Of a stretch of 64,000 nt of DNA, positions 1 to 10,273 are shown in pieces. The notes under the pieces are model-generated. The model saw nothing but the letters and a program-made list of their open reading frames with translations, had not been told where the DNA came from and ran no database searches. The first letter of the stretch is position 1. Every line of letters begins with the position of its first letter. Both the position numbers and the translations under genes were made by a program. Origin of the DNA: Blochmannia endosymbiont of Camponotus sp. (GTDB lineage: Bacteria > Pseudomonadota > Gammaproteobacteria > Enterobacterales > Enterobacteriaceae); the NCBI RefSeq assembly GCF_023586085.1, contig NZ_CP097757.1, positions 310,001 through 374,000 of the forward strand. Reading direction: 5' to 3'.

Positions 1-939
1 GGTCCTCAATTGTTTATAAGTCGAACCAGAACTGAAATGTTGGTTGAATTGTTTCGCATTGAAGTACCTGAAATTGGAGAAGAATTAATTACGATTAAAA
101 CTGCCGCTCGAGATCCTGGTTCACGAGCAAAAATTGCTGTCAAAACAAATGATAAGCGTATTGATCCAATAGGCGCTTGTGTGGGTATGAGGGGAGCACG
201 TGTTCAGGCTATTTCTAGTGAATTAGGAGGAGAACGCGTAGATGTCGTATTATGGGATGATAACCCTGTGCAGTTTGTTATTAATGCTATGTCCCCTGCT
301 GACGTCGCATCCATTGTTATAGATGAAGATAAGCATACAATGGATATTTCAGTAGAAGAATCTAATTTAGCTCAAGCTATCGGACGAAATGGACAAAATA
401 TTCGTCTAGTATCTCAATTAAGTGGTTGGGAATTAAATATTATGACTGTAGATGAGTTAGAGAAAAAGCGTCAGATTGAAATATGTGCTGTTACCAATAT
501 TTTTGTGAACACCTTAAATATTAGTGAACAATCTGCTAAAATTTTAATTGATTCAGGATTTTCTTCACTTGAAGAATTAGCGTATGTACCTATAACAGAA
601 CTGTTATCGATAAAAAAAATTGATACTAAAACAGTGGAGGCAATTAGGAACCGTGCGAAAAATGCTTTAAAAAATTTTTCTATTACACATAACCAAGACG
701 TTAAAGACAATAATAATACTGTTATTATTAATCCTATTATGGAATTGTTGAGATTGTCTAATATTGAATATGAATTGGCATTAAAATTAATCAAACGTGG
801 TATCTCTACATTAGAAGATTTAGCTGAACAAGACATATCGATTCTGTCCGGCATCGAAGGGGTAACCAAAGAAAAAGTTGGAGAATTAATTATGGAAGCT
901 CGCAATATTTGTTGGTTTAATAATGATAGTAAACATTAA
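1..939 (+). CDS. nusA: Transcription termination/antitermination factor NusA (5' end cut by window)
   Basis: NusA binds RNA polymerase and nascent RNA and controls pausing, termination and antitermination. The frame is open from base 1, where it reads GPQLFISR, so the start lies outside the window. The 312 residues present match the C-terminal part of the 495-residue E. coli protein, so roughly 183 residues (polymerase-binding N-terminal domain and S1 domain) are missing only because of the window edge. Seen here are two KH RNA-binding signatures, [12 protein letters not shown] near fragment residue 57 and [12 protein letters not shown] near 126, followed by two acidic helical repeats ([13 protein letters not shown] and LEDLAEQDI) and the family ending ICWF. 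infB follows after 29 bp, the usual operon order. Identity is very sure; the acidic repeats are more diverged than the KH region. Confidence 0.98.
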   Translation, partial: GPQLFISRTRTEMLVELFRIEVPEIGEELITIKTAARDPGSRAKIAVKTNDKRIDPIGACVGMRGARVQAISSELGGERVDVVLWDDNPVQFVINAMSPADVASIVIDEDKHTMDISVEESNLAQAIGRNGQNIRLVSQLSGWELNIMTVDELEKKRQIEICAVTNIFVNTLNISEQSAKILIDSGFSSLEELAYVPITELLSIKKIDTKTVEAIRNRAKNALKNFSITHNQDVKDNNNTVIINPIMELLRLSNIEYELALKLIKRGISTLEDLAEQDISILSGIEGVTKEKVGELIMEARNICWFNNDSKH

Positions 940-968
940 TGTTATTAATGTAATAATTAAGGAACGCC

Positions 969-3638
969 ATGATAAATAGCACCATACAATCATTTGCTAT
1001 GGAAATGAAGACGTCGGTAAATCAATTAATACAATGGTTTTCATATTTTGGCATTTTTAAAACAGAAAAAGATATTATAACTCAAATAGAAAAAGAAATT
1101 TTGTTTAAATATATGAATGATAATAAAAAAGGATTATCTAATAAATTAACATTGAAACGAAAAACACGTAGCACTTTGAGTGTATCTGGTATTGGCGGTA
1201 AAAGTAAACAAGTGCACATAGAGATACGCAAGAAACTTACATACATACAATATACTACTTTACAAGAACCAGAGTGTATTGACTTAAAAAATAAAATGGT
1301 ATCTAATGTTACTCATGAGTTGGCTGATGTAACTAAAGAAAATAAATTAGTAAATAAAAAAGTAGATAATACTATAAATCCGTTTTTTTTAACGCAAAAT
1401 TCTAAAAAAAATCATCGTTATTCTGAATCAGTAAGATGTAAAGAAAAAGTGATAGGAAAAGTGTATTCTCGTAAAGTTGAAGGAAAATATTTACAAGAAA
1501 AAAATACAACACAATTAATTAAAAATAAATCTGAAGATAATTGGAATGTTGAAAATGAAAAAGTAATTTGTCCTAATTTAGAAAATAATCATAACAGTGG
1601 CAAATTGTATTGTATGCCTTCATTAATAGAAAAGAATAACAATCAAAAATTAGAAAATGAACGACGTAATCGCTCTCGTACGCGTACGCGGAATCGAAGT
1701 GGAGGAAAATTAACTAAACAACAGCAACATAAAAGAAGCAACAATCATCATCTATATGCGATTATGTCTGATGAATTTGGTAAAGAAGAAGAGTTGTATG
1801 TTTCAAATCGAATAAGTAAAAATAAGCGCAAACAAAGTGTATTACTACAGAGTTTCAATAAGCCTGTTCAAGTAATTAATCGTGATATTATTATTGGAGA
1901 AACTATAAGTGTAGCTGAATTAGCTAACAAAATGTCAATAAAAAGCTCGTGTGTTATTAAAGTGATGATGCAATTGGGAATCATGGCAACTATTAACCAA
2001 ATTCTTGATCAAGAAACGGCTCAATTAGTAGCGGAAGAGATGGGACATAAAGTCATTTTGCGCCATGACAACGAACTAGAAGAGTTAATTATGAATGATC
2101 GTATTAATAGTTGTGCTATGACCGAAAATAGGGCTCCGATAGTTACTGTTATGGGCCATGTAGATCATGGAAAAACTTCTCTTCTTGATTATATTCGTTC
2201 GACTAAGATAGCATCTTCTGAAATAGGAGGTATTACTCAAACTATAGGCGCATATAATGTAAATACTGATAATGGAATGATTACTTTCATCGATACTCCT
2301 GGGCATGCGGCGTTTACAGCTATGCGTGCTCGTGGCATTCAGTTAACGGACATTGTAGTTTTAGTAGTAGCTGCTGATGATGGGGTTATGCCTCAAACTA
2401 TTGAAGCAATACAGCATATTCAAGCTGCTAACGTTCCCGTAGTAGTAGCAATAAATAAAATTGATAAATCAGAAGCAAATCCTGAACGAATAAAAAATGA
2501 TCTAAATAATCATGGTCTTATTCCAGAAGATTGGGGGGGCGATACGCAGTTTATAAATGTTTCTGCTGTTTCAGGTGATGGAGTAGATAGTTTGTTGGAT
2601 GCTATTTTATTACAGGCAGAGATATTAGAATTAAAAGCAATGCGCTGCGGTATGGCAAGTGCTACGGTTATTGAGTCTTTTTTAGATAAAGGACGTGGTC
2701 CTGTAGTTTCCGTTTTAGTTCGTGAAGGTACACTAAAATGTGGTGATATAATTTTATGTGGAACAGAGTATGGGCGTGTGCGTGCTATGCGCAACGAATT
2801 TGGTTCTGATATTACTTCAGCAGGACCATCCACCCCGGTTGAATTATTGGGTTTGTCAGGAATACCTGATGCTGGAGAAATGGTTATTGTGGTTCGGGAT
2901 GAAAAAAAAGCACGAGAAGTAGCGATATATCGTCAAAGCAAATCTCGAGAAATAAAATTGGCTCGTCAAAAAGAACCTAATATAGCAAATATCTTTGCTA
3001 ATATTAAGAGTACTACCAGCGGTAGTACTCCTGAATTGAATTTAATCATCAAATCTGATACACAAGGTTCTTCTGAGGCGATTCGTGAATCTGTAGCAAA
3101 TTTATCAACTAATAATATAATAGTAAAGATTTTATCTTCGTCTATCGGTGGTATTACTGAAACTGATATCGCATTAGCAGTAGCTTATAATGCAGTTGTT
3201 TTGGGGTTTAATGTTAGAGCAGATCTTTCTGCAAAACGTATAATTGAATTAGATCAAATAGATGTACGTTATTATTCAGTGATTTATGATTTAATAAATG
3301 AAGTAAAACAAATGATGCACGGTATGCTGGTTCCACGATACAAACATGAGAGTATTGGTTTAGCAAAGGTACAGAATGTGTTTCGTTCTCCAAAATATGG
3401 GAATATTGCCGGTTGTATAGTTGTTGAGGGGATGATAAAATGCCACAAAAAGATTAGGATTATACGGGATAACATAGTTACTTATGAAGGCGAATTGGAG
3501 TCATTACGTCGTTTTAAAGATGACGTTCATGAAGTACGAAGTGGGGTAGAATGTGGTATTAGTATAAAAAATTATAATGATATTCATTCTGGAGATATGA
3601 TTGAAGTATTTGATACTATAAAGATGCCTCATATATAA
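969..3638 (+). CDS. infB: Translation initiation factor IF-2
   Basis: IF-2 is the GTPase that brings initiator fMet-tRNA to the 30S subunit and promotes subunit joining. The 889 residues equal the E. coli length (890). An N-terminal IF2-N domain (about 1-55, with [12 protein letters not shown] after it) is followed by a long, poorly conserved basic linker containing the Arg-rich run [16 protein letters not shown] second IF2-N domain lies near 313-365. The G domain begins near 390 with GHVDHGKT at 396-403, DTPGH at 442-446 and NKID at 496-499. Domains II, III and the fMet-tRNA-binding C domain complete the protein. The ATG at 969 has AAGGA just upstream and is 29 bp after nusA. The linker contains an in-frame T8 run (1383-1390) but the frame is intact. 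Very sure. Confidence 0.98.
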   Translation: MINSTIQSFAMEMKTSVNQLIQWFSYFGIFKTEKDIITQIEKEILFKYMNDNKKGLSNKLTLKRKTRSTLSVSGIGGKSKQVHIEIRKKLTYIQYTTLQEPECIDLKNKMVSNVTHELADVTKENKLVNKKVDNTINPFFLTQNSKKNHRYSESVRCKEKVIGKVYSRKVEGKYLQEKNTTQLIKNKSEDNWNVENEKVICPNLENNHNSGKLYCMPSLIEKNNNQKLENERRNRSRTRTRNRSGGKLTKQQQHKRSNNHHLYAIMSDEFGKEEELYVSNRISKNKRKQSVLLQSFNKPVQVINRDIIIGETISVAELANKMSIKSSCVIKVMMQLGIMATINQILDQETAQLVAEEMGHKVILRHDNELEELIMNDRINSCAMTENRAPIVTVMGHVDHGKTSLLDYIRSTKIASSEIGGITQTIGAYNVNTDNGMITFIDTPGHAAFTAMRARGIQLTDIVVLVVAADDGVMPQTIEAIQHIQAANVPVVVAINKIDKSEANPERIKNDLNNHGLIPEDWGGDTQFINVSAVSGDGVDSLLDAILLQAEILELKAMRCGMASATVIESFLDKGRGPVVSVLVREGTLKCGDIILCGTEYGRVRAMRNEFGSDITSAGPSTPVELLGLSGIPDAGEMVIVVRDEKKAREVAIYRQSKSREIKLARQKEPNIANIFANIKSTTSGSTPELNLIIKSDTQGSSEAIRESVANLSTNNIIVKILSSSIGGITETDIALAVAYNAVVLGFNVRADLSAKRIIELDQIDVRYYSVIYDLINEVKQMMHGMLVPRYKHESIGLAKVQNVFRSPKYGNIAGCIVVEGMIKCHKKIRIIRDNIVTYEGELESLRRFKDDVHEVRSGVECGISIKNYNDIHSGDMIEVFDTIKMPHI

Positions 3639-3742
3639 CCTTAAATAGGATATACTTGATTATTGAACCCTTATTTAATTCAGAGTAAGGGGAGACTTAT
3701 ATTTTAACGTTAAGTGTAGTTATTTTATAAAAGGTAAAGGAA

Positions 3743-4132
3743 ATGTATATTCAGCATCAAAATAGCTACTACCGCACTCAGCGTGTTTCTCAAGAAATAC
3801 ATAAAAATGTTTCTATTATTTTGCAACATAAAATCAATGATATCCGTATAGGTAGACCTACTGTTTCAGGAGTGCAAGTATCTAGAGATTTAAAAAACGC
3901 TAATATTTTCGTTACTTTTATTGATAAAGATAGTCTAGAAGAAATAAATTCTGCTATTGTAATATTACAACGTGCCTCACGTTTTATTCGTTTTTTACTG
4001 GCTAATACTATGTGTTTACGTATCACTCCCATTTTGTTATTTAAATATGATTCTTCATTAAGTGAAGGAGCAAGGGTATATGATTTAATTACTACCGTTA
4101 CAAAAAAGATGGAAGTAAAGAAATTAAGTTAA
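3743..4132 (+). CDS. rbfA: 30S ribosome-binding factor RbfA
   Basis: RbfA is a small KH-fold protein that assists late 16S rRNA maturation and cold adaptation. At 129 residues it is close to the E. coli 133. It aligns along its length: [15 protein letters not shown] near the start, [20 protein letters not shown] in the middle, then the SGFIR-like ASRFIRFLL and the LTFFYD-like [20 protein letters not shown] lies just before the ATG. It sits 104 bp after infB and 17 bp before truB, in the standard nusA operon order. The short acidic C-terminal tail of E. coli RbfA is missing, which is common in reduced genomes. Confidence 0.95.
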   Translation: MYIQHQNSYYRTQRVSQEIHKNVSIILQHKINDIRIGRPTVSGVQVSRDLKNANIFVTFIDKDSLEEINSAIVILQRASRFIRFLLANTMCLRITPILLFKYDSSLSEGARVYDLITTVTKKMEVKKLS

Positions 4133-4149
4133 ATATATTAGGGTTATTA

Positions 4150-4920
4150 GTGAATAGATACAATAACAGATTAATTAGAGATATTAATGGTGTTCTATTG
4201 TTAGATAAGCCTAAGGGGATATCTTCTAGTTCGTTATTAAACAAAATCAATAAATTCTTTTGTGCAAATAAAATAGGACATGCTGGAACTTTAGACCCTT
4301 TGGCTACAGGAATGCTTCCTGTCTGTTTTGGAAAGGCAACTAAATTTGCTAAATATTTGTTGAATTGTGACAAAAGATATAAAGTAATAGCTCAATTGGG
4401 AGCAAGTACCAATACTTTTGATTCAGATGGAATAATTGTTCGTGTTGCATCTGTACAACTAAATAATACTAAACTAAAACAATGTTTAGAATCTTTTAAA
4501 GGAGTAAAAAATCAGATTCCTCCTATGTTTTCATCATTAAAATATCGTGGACTGCCTTTATATAAATATGCTAGAAAGGGAATAACTGTTCCTAGAAAAC
4601 CTAGGATAGTGCATATATATAATCTAAGTCTTCTTAAAAAGACAGAAAATATTATCGAGTTAGATGTTAGTTGCTCTAAAGGAACTTACATTAGGAGTAT
4701 GATAAATGATATTGGGGAAGCCTTAGGTTGTGGAGCACACGTCGTAGCATTGCGTCGTTTATCAGTTGGAAAATATATCTCCTCTTCTATGATAAATATA
4801 AAAACCCTGGAAACTATTTTTTATAATGATTCTTTTGACGATTTAGAAGCTTTTTGTAAGTTAGATGAATTATTAATACCAATGCATTCGATTGCGCTTG
4901 AACGCACTAAATATAGTTAA
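4150..4920 (+). CDS. truB: tRNA pseudouridine-55 synthase TruB, lacking the C-terminal PUA-like domain
   Basis: TruB converts U55 of the tRNA T-loop to pseudouridine. The catalytic motif GHAGTLDPLATGMLP carries the active-site Asp at residue 49, and the downstream motifs DKRY, CSKGTYIRS and GCGAHVVALRRL are all present, so the catalytic core is complete. The protein is only 256 residues against 314 in E. coli. It stops shortly after the LLIPMHS segment, exactly where the C-terminal PUA-like RNA-binding domain would begin. No continuation is seen in the following bases in any frame. The GTG at 4150 is chosen because it places RDINGVLLLDKP at the expected distance. I infer a catalytically competent enzyme with reduced tRNA binding. 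Identity is sure; consequence is not. Confidence 0.95.
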   Translation: MNRYNNRLIRDINGVLLLDKPKGISSSSLLNKINKFFCANKIGHAGTLDPLATGMLPVCFGKATKFAKYLLNCDKRYKVIAQLGASTNTFDSDGIIVRVASVQLNNTKLKQCLESFKGVKNQIPPMFSSLKYRGLPLYKYARKGITVPRKPRIVHIYNLSLLKKTENIIELDVSCSKGTYIRSMINDIGEALGCGAHVVALRRLSVGKYISSSMINIKTLETIFYNDSFDDLEAFCKLDELLIPMHSIALERTKYS

Positions 4921-5263
4921 TAATAAGTGAAATTATAGAGTATACGTTATTACTAAATTAAATTAAGAATACAATATGTAGAATATAATTTTAATTATTA
5001 TTCCATTAGATAATACACATATAAATATTACTGTATTACTTGTACTGTGTATAAAGAAGCGGATCAGAATAATAATTTAAATCCGTAATAGTTATGTATT
5101 ATGCACAAGAAGTTGTGTTTTGCTGTTATTTAATTTATTTATTTTTTAATGAGATGGGCGGTTAAAATAGAACATTGAATATTAATTCAAAGTTTTATTT
5201 GACTTCAGTTTAAAATATAATTTATCTTTATACATAGGTTTCTAAAAATAGAAGGTGTTTTGC
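4921..5263. other. Intergenic region truB-rpsO, no gene seen
   Basis: This AT-rich stretch of 343 bp holds no convincing open frame and no strong hairpin. There is a weak long-range match between the ATACACA near 5013 and TGTGTAT near 5046. The only clear signal is the rpsO ribosome binding site GAAGGTG at 5251-5257. It is longer than the corresponding E. coli spacer, and it sits where the missing TruB C-terminal codons would be. Confidence 0.6.
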
Positions 5264-5533
5264 ATGTCTTGGAGTGCTAAAAGGAAAATAGAAATAATTT
5301 CTACATTTGGTCATGATCTGAAAGATACTGGTTCTACTGAGGTACAAGTTGCCTTATTAACTAAACGTATTGATTATTTGAAGAATCATTTTTTAAAACA
5401 TAAGAAAGATCATCATAGTCGCCGTGGATTACTTAAAATGGTTGCTCATCGACGGAGATTGTTGAAATATTTAAAGGAAAATCACGTATTACGTTATACC
5501 AATTTAATAAAAAATTTAGGATTACGTCATTAG
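5264..5533 (+). CDS. rpsO: 30S ribosomal protein S15
   Basis: S15 is a primary 16S rRNA-binding protein of the small subunit platform. From the ATG at 5264 it is 89 residues, exactly the E. coli length. It carries the conserved [13 protein letters not shown] and [12 protein letters not shown] motifs and ends in LGLRH. An upstream in-frame codon would add three residues, but GAAGGTG at 5251-5257 is ideally spaced (6 nt) for 5264. It is followed after 150 bp by pnp, the ancestral rpsO-pnp pairing. In E. coli S15 represses its own translation through a pseudoknot in the leader; I could not establish that structure here. Confidence 0.97.
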   Translation: MSWSAKRKIEIISTFGHDLKDTGSTEVQVALLTKRIDYLKNHFLKHKKDHHSRRGLLKMVAHRRRLLKYLKENHVLRYTNLIKNLGLRH

Positions 5534-5683
5534 CATAAATTTACAAATTAAATTAACATCATAATGTATTTATATACTTACTATTTTAAAGTTAAAAAGT
5601 CAAATGAAGAGTATTTGTTAATAAATCATAGATGATTAATTCGATACATAAAAAATTATATTTTAAATATAAGGGATATTGTT

Positions 5684-7783
5684 TTGTTAAATCCGATTAT
5701 TCATAAATTTAGATATGGAAAACATACTGTAATTTTAGACATTGGAACTGTAGCTCGTCAGGCTAATGCTGCAGTCATGGTTAGTATGAGTGATACTACA
5801 GTACTTGTTACTGTAGTTAGTTCTAATCAAGTAAAATTAGAACAAGATTTTTTTCCTCTTGTTGTAAATTATCAAGAACGCACATATGCTGCTGGAAAAT
5901 TTCCAGGAGGCTTCTTTCGCAGGGAAGGCCGCCCAAGTGAAAATGAAACGTTAACATCTCGTTTGATCGATCGTCCTATTCGGCCATTATTTCCCAAAGG
6001 ATTTACTAATGATGTACAAGTAGTTGCTACAGTTATGTCAGTGAATCCGCAGGTGGATCCAGATATCGTAGCCATAATAGGAGCCTCTGCTGCGTTAAGT
6101 TTATCTGATATTCCATTTTTGGGACCAATTGGAGCAGCTAGAGTTGGTTATATTAAAAATAAATACGTACTAAACCCAACAACGACGGAGTTATCTAATA
6201 GTAAGTTGGATTTGGTTATTTCAGGTACTAAATCTAATATTTTGATGGTGGAATCGGAATCATGTTTACTAAGTGAAAAAGAAATATTAGATGCTATTAT
6301 ATTTGGACACGAACAACAACAAACAGTGATTTACAATATTAATAAATTAGTTCAAAAATCTGGAAAATCTAAATTTTCTTGGAAAGAAAAAGAAATTAAC
6401 ATGCCTTTAAAAACATATGTATCTGAATTATACGAGTCTCGTTCTAAAGATATATATTGTTTTTTTGATAAACAGGAGCGTCATGCTCAAGTTGATAGCA
6501 TAAAGAAAGATATAATAAAGACTGTTCTTAATAGTAGTTATAATAGTAATGTCGTTATAGATGAAAAGGAAATAATGTATCTTTTGAATTACCTAGAAAC
6601 ACAATCGATTCGTTATCGTATTCTGTCAAATAAATTGCGTGTGGATGGACGTTCAAAAGATGTAATTCGTGAAATAGATATAAAAACGGGTATACTACCT
6701 CGTACTCATGGATCAGCATTATTTACTAGAGGCGACACTCAAGCATTAGTAACTGTTACACTTGGTACAGAACGTGATGCACAGAATATTGATGGACTAA
6801 TTGGAGCTCGTATTGATAGATTTTTATTGCATTATAATTTTCCGCCATATTGTGTTGGAGAAATAGGAATTATGAGCGCCCCAAAAAGAAGAGAAATTGG
6901 GCATGGACGATTAGCAAAGCGTGGAATGTTAGCGGTTATGCCTAATTCTAACGAATTTCCTTATACAATACGTGTAGTGTCGGAAATTACTGAATCTAAT
7001 GGATCATCTTCCATGGCGTCTATTTGCGGAACATCTCTGGCATTAATGGATGCCGGAGTGCCGATTAAAGAATCAGTTGCCGGTGTTGCTATGGGATTAA
7101 TTAAAGAAGGAAACGATTTTGTGGTATTATCCGATATTGTAAGTGATGAAGATCATATTGGAGACATGGATTTTAAAATATCTGGTAGTCGTCAGGGCAT
7201 TACGGCATTGCAAATGGACATTAAAACAGATGGAATTACTTATGATATTATAAATATTGCATTAGAAAAAGCAAAACATGCGAGATTTCAAATACTAGAT
7301 CTTATGGATAAAATTATTAAGGTTCCTAAAAAAGAAATTTCAAAATTTGCACCAAGAATATATAGTATCAAAGTTAATCCAGGTAAGATTAAAGATGTTA
7401 TAGGGAAAGGAGGATCTGTTATTCGTTCATTGACTGAAGAAACTAATACTATTATTGATATTGAAGATGATGGAACCATCAGAATAGTTTCTTTAGATTA
7501 TGATAAAGCAAAACAAGCTATTCGAAGAATTAACGATATTACTGCAAATGTTGAAATAGGAGCGATTTATACTGGAAAAGTTACGCATATTGTTGAATTT
7601 GGAGCGTTCGTAACGATTTTATCTGGAAAAGAAGGATTAGTACATATTTCTCAGATTTCTGAAAGAAGAATAAATAAAGTGACTGATTGTTTAAAATTAG
7701 GACAAGAAGTATTAGTAAAAGTATTAGAAATAGATCGTCAAGGGCGAATTCGTTTAAGTATGAAGGGAATAACAGCAGTGTAA
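5684..7783 (+). CDS. pnp: Polyribonucleotide nucleotidyltransferase (PNPase)
   Basis: PNPase is the phosphorolytic 3'-5' exoribonuclease, a trimer in the RNA degradosome. The 699 residues compare with 711 in E. coli. Two RNase PH-like domains are followed by a KH domain ([13 protein letters not shown] near 569) and an S1 domain ([15 protein letters not shown] near 630). The second PH domain holds the catalytic site: [10 protein letters not shown], and [10 protein letters not shown] with Asp 490 and Asp 496, which correspond to E. coli D486 and D492. The short Ala/Glu-rich tail of E. coli is missing. The start is TTG, giving MLNPI, with AAGGG 8 nt upstream; E. coli pnp also starts with TTG. 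A hairpin overlaps the stop codon. Confidence 0.97.
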   Translation: MLNPIIHKFRYGKHTVILDIGTVARQANAAVMVSMSDTTVLVTVVSSNQVKLEQDFFPLVVNYQERTYAAGKFPGGFFRREGRPSENETLTSRLIDRPIRPLFPKGFTNDVQVVATVMSVNPQVDPDIVAIIGASAALSLSDIPFLGPIGAARVGYIKNKYVLNPTTTELSNSKLDLVISGTKSNILMVESESCLLSEKEILDAIIFGHEQQQTVIYNINKLVQKSGKSKFSWKEKEINMPLKTYVSELYESRSKDIYCFFDKQERHAQVDSIKKDIIKTVLNSSYNSNVVIDEKEIMYLLNYLETQSIRYRILSNKLRVDGRSKDVIREIDIKTGILPRTHGSALFTRGDTQALVTVTLGTERDAQNIDGLIGARIDRFLLHYNFPPYCVGEIGIMSAPKRREIGHGRLAKRGMLAVMPNSNEFPYTIRVVSEITESNGSSSMASICGTSLALMDAGVPIKESVAGVAMGLIKEGNDFVVLSDIVSDEDHIGDMDFKISGSRQGITALQMDIKTDGITYDIINIALEKAKHARFQILDLMDKIIKVPKKEISKFAPRIYSIKVNPGKIKDVIGKGGSVIRSLTEETNTIIDIEDDGTIRIVSLDYDKAKQAIRRINDITANVEIGAIYTGKVTHIVEFGAFVTILSGKEGLVHISQISERRINKVTDCLKLGQEVLVKVLEIDRQGRIRLSMKGITAV

Positions 7784-7809
7784 ATTCTCATTATAGTACA
7801 ATGAGAATT
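7783..7809 (+). terminator. Hairpin at the end of pnp
   Basis: A perfect 10-bp stem (7783-7792 with 7800-7809, arm AATTCTCATT) with a 7-nt loop begins inside the pnp stop codon. The tail GTTATTTGGTT is only moderately U-rich. It could be an intrinsic terminator or a 3'-end stabiliser of the pnp mRNA. Confidence 0.5.
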
Positions 7810-8424
7810 GTTATTTGGTTATTGTACAATATGTATATATATTAATATGTGGTTTATAGTGATCTACGTAGATTGACGATTATTTATTTATCTGAAGCGT
7901 GTTGTATTGTGATTTATAGTAATGTAATTATATTTGAAATTGTTTGATATAAATAAAGAAATATATAGTGTAATAACATATTTATAGGAACAAAATTTAT
8001 AATTATTATCAGTAAATAGAGATTCACAAATGAATAGGTACACAATGGAGAGATTTGTGCGCTACAAAGATAAATATATACATTCAAAAAAGTAAATAAA
8101 ATTTGAATCCTATTAGGCTAGATTAACATACAATAATAATCTATACATTATTATTGTATGTAGGTGGTTATTTAATAATTTTTTAAGAATCGATATTTTT
8201 TCATTAAGGTAGGTTTGTATTCGTTTAATGTAGTTTTCATAAATATTATGCGGGTTTTTAATTGTAATTTGCTGAAATTCATATATATGACACAATAATA
8301 TTATTCTTTGAACGATTTTAATCCATATGTACGAGTATTTCTACATTAAGAAATATTATTTTTTAAAAATTTTTATATTAAACTTATATAGTTCATTGGT
8401 TTGTTAAATGTGGAGTAATTACAG
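7784..8424. other. Intergenic region pnp-deaD, no gene established
   Basis: In E. coli this interval holds nlpI and the tiny yrbN; no nlpI-like frame is seen here. The region contains the pnp hairpin, a second hairpin at 8126-8161 and a 26-codon open frame (8327-8407) of composition expected by chance. The deaD ribosome binding site GGAG lies at 8412-8415. The rest may be a long deaD leader. Confidence 0.55.
8126..8161. repeat. 15-bp perfect inverted repeat in the pnp-deaD spacer
   Basis: Arms 8126-8140 and 8147-8161 (arm ACATACAATAATAAT) are perfect complements around a 6-nt loop. The + strand is followed by a T-rich stretch after about 8 nt, so it may end transcripts or shape the deaD leader. 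It is too far from pnp (over 300 bp) to be its obvious terminator. Confidence 0.6.
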
Positions 8425-10182
8425 ATGTCAAAAACAGCAGATTCTTTTATGGATTTAGGATTAAATCATCATATAATTAATGTCTTACATGATATTGGGT
8501 ATAAAAAACCTTTACCTATTCAAACTCAGTGTATTCCATATTTATTGGCTGGATATGATGTATTAGGAATGGCGCATACAGGTAGCGGAAAAACCGCGGC
8601 ATTTGTGTTGCCATTGCTACATAATATCGATATCAATGATTCTTTTTCTCAAGGATTGATTGTGACACCTACTCGAGAATTGGCAATTCAGATTGGAAGA
8701 GTGTGTTCTGATTTTACAAGATATATGAATAAAATAAATATCGTGACTTTATACGGAGGACAAAGCTATGACATTCAATTACGTGCTTTGAATAAGAAGC
8801 CTCATATTATTGTCAGTACTCCAGGTAGGTTAATAGATCATTTAAACCGTGGTACTGCTGATTTATCTAAATTAAAAACTTTAGTGATAGATGAGGCTGA
8901 TGAGATGCTACGTATGGGGTTTATTGAAGATGTTGAGCGTATTATTAAAAATGTTCCGATTAAACGACAAACAGCGCTATTTTCTGCTACTTTGCCTATG
9001 GGTATTCGCCGCATAAGTTATAGATTTATGCATAACCCAAAAGAAGTGTATATTCATACTAATACAAATATGTGCGCTGATATTAAACAAAGTTATTGGT
9101 TAGTGCGTGGAATAGCTAAACATGAAGCATTAATGCGATTTTTAGAAACAGAAGATTTTGAAGCAGCCATTGTTTTTGTTCGTACTAAATGTGCAACATT
9201 GGAAATTTCTGAAATTTTAGAAAAATTTGGTTATAATAGCGCGGCTTTAAACGGAGATATGAATCAAGCAATACGACATCAAACGTTAGATCGATTAAGA
9301 CACGGAAGTTTGGAAATTCTTATAGCTACTGATGTTGCTGCACGCGGATTAGATGTTCATCGTATTAGTTTAGTAATAAATTATGATATACCAATCAATT
9401 CTGATGCTTACATACATCGTATAGGAAGAACTGGTAGAGCGGGACGCGTCGGGAAATCTTTATTGTTTGTAGAATATAAAGAATATCGTCTATTACGTAA
9501 TATTGAACGTAAAATAAATTTAAATATTACAGAAGTTCGACATCCTACTATTAAAGATTTACTTGCTTGCCGTTTGGCTAAATTTGCTAATAAAATAGAA
9601 TGTCAATTAAATACTAATAATGATTTAGATATATATCGATCATTATTACCGCAAATAAGACCTAAGCAAGGTTTAACAATAGAAAATTTAGCAGCTGTTT
9701 TATTGAAAATAGCACAGGGAAATCGTCCGTTAGTATTACCTCCAGATCCAATTATTAAAAATAAATCAAACTATAAAATATACATAAAAAATAATTATAA
9801 AAATAACTGTCGTATTAATAATAGAGCTTTGAAAACTAGGTTAAAACCTAGGAAAATATCTTCTGAAAATATGGATATTTATCATATATCAGTAGGACGT
9901 AACGATGGAGTGAAAATCCGTCATATAATTGGAATGCTTTCAAATAAAATTGATAACATTCGTTATTATGAAATAGGTAATATTAAATTATTTCCTTTTT
10001 ATTCTATTATTGAACTAAATAAAGGACTGTCTAATAATAAGATATTAACTCAGTTATCTCATGCACGAATTTTAAATAAACCAATAAATATGAAATTATT
10101 AGGAAGCACGTCTTTGCGTAATAGTACGTATCATAATCAAAATTTTTCTGAAAATGTATATGTATCCGATAAGGTGATATAA
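8425..10182 (+). CDS. deaD: DEAD-box ATP-dependent RNA helicase DeaD (CsdA)
   Basis: DeaD unwinds RNA in 50S ribosome assembly and in cold-adapted mRNA decay. The 585 residues show the full helicase core: Q motif near 30, AHTGSGKT with the Walker A GSGKT at 53-57, PTRELA, TPGRL, VIDEADEM with DEAD at 156-159, SAT, and HRIGRTGRAG near 331. The family RNA-binding domain follows (YHISVGRNDGVKIRHIIG ... GNIKLFPFYSIIEL). E. coli DeaD is 629 residues and ends in a Gly/Arg-rich tail; that tail is absent and the protein ends in a short Asn/Ser-rich stretch. The ATG is preceded by GGAG with 9-nt spacing. Sure of identity; the missing RGG tail probably reduces RNA affinity. Confidence 0.96.
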   Translation: MSKTADSFMDLGLNHHIINVLHDIGYKKPLPIQTQCIPYLLAGYDVLGMAHTGSGKTAAFVLPLLHNIDINDSFSQGLIVTPTRELAIQIGRVCSDFTRYMNKINIVTLYGGQSYDIQLRALNKKPHIIVSTPGRLIDHLNRGTADLSKLKTLVIDEADEMLRMGFIEDVERIIKNVPIKRQTALFSATLPMGIRRISYRFMHNPKEVYIHTNTNMCADIKQSYWLVRGIAKHEALMRFLETEDFEAAIVFVRTKCATLEISEILEKFGYNSAALNGDMNQAIRHQTLDRLRHGSLEILIATDVAARGLDVHRISLVINYDIPINSDAYIHRIGRTGRAGRVGKSLLFVEYKEYRLLRNIERKINLNITEVRHPTIKDLLACRLAKFANKIECQLNTNNDLDIYRSLLPQIRPKQGLTIENLAAVLLKIAQGNRPLVLPPDPIIKNKSNYKIYIKNNYKNNCRINNRALKTRLKPRKISSENMDIYHISVGRNDGVKIRHIIGMLSNKIDNIRYYEIGNIKLFPFYSIIELNKGLSNNKILTQLSHARILNKPINMKLLGSTSLRNSTYHNQNFSENVYVSDKVI

Positions 10183-10273
10183 AAAATTAAATTAGTTAAA
10201 TATATAATTACTGTTTTAGCGCTAATTATTTATATTAGTTATATTGATACTACTACATTTAGTATGAGTGAGT

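Noticed and set aside
471..905. A 144-codon open frame antisense to nusA
   Set aside because: It lies wholly opposite a conserved gene, has no family features, and such mirror frames are common opposite AT-rich codons.
3008..3030. A 10-bp stem with 3-nt loop inside infB
   Set aside because: A stem of this length is expected about once by chance in a window this size; no regulatory context.
8113..8295. A 60-codon frame on the - strand in the pnp-deaD spacer
   Set aside because: It starts with TTG without a ribosome binding site, runs through a hairpin, and shows only AT-driven composition.
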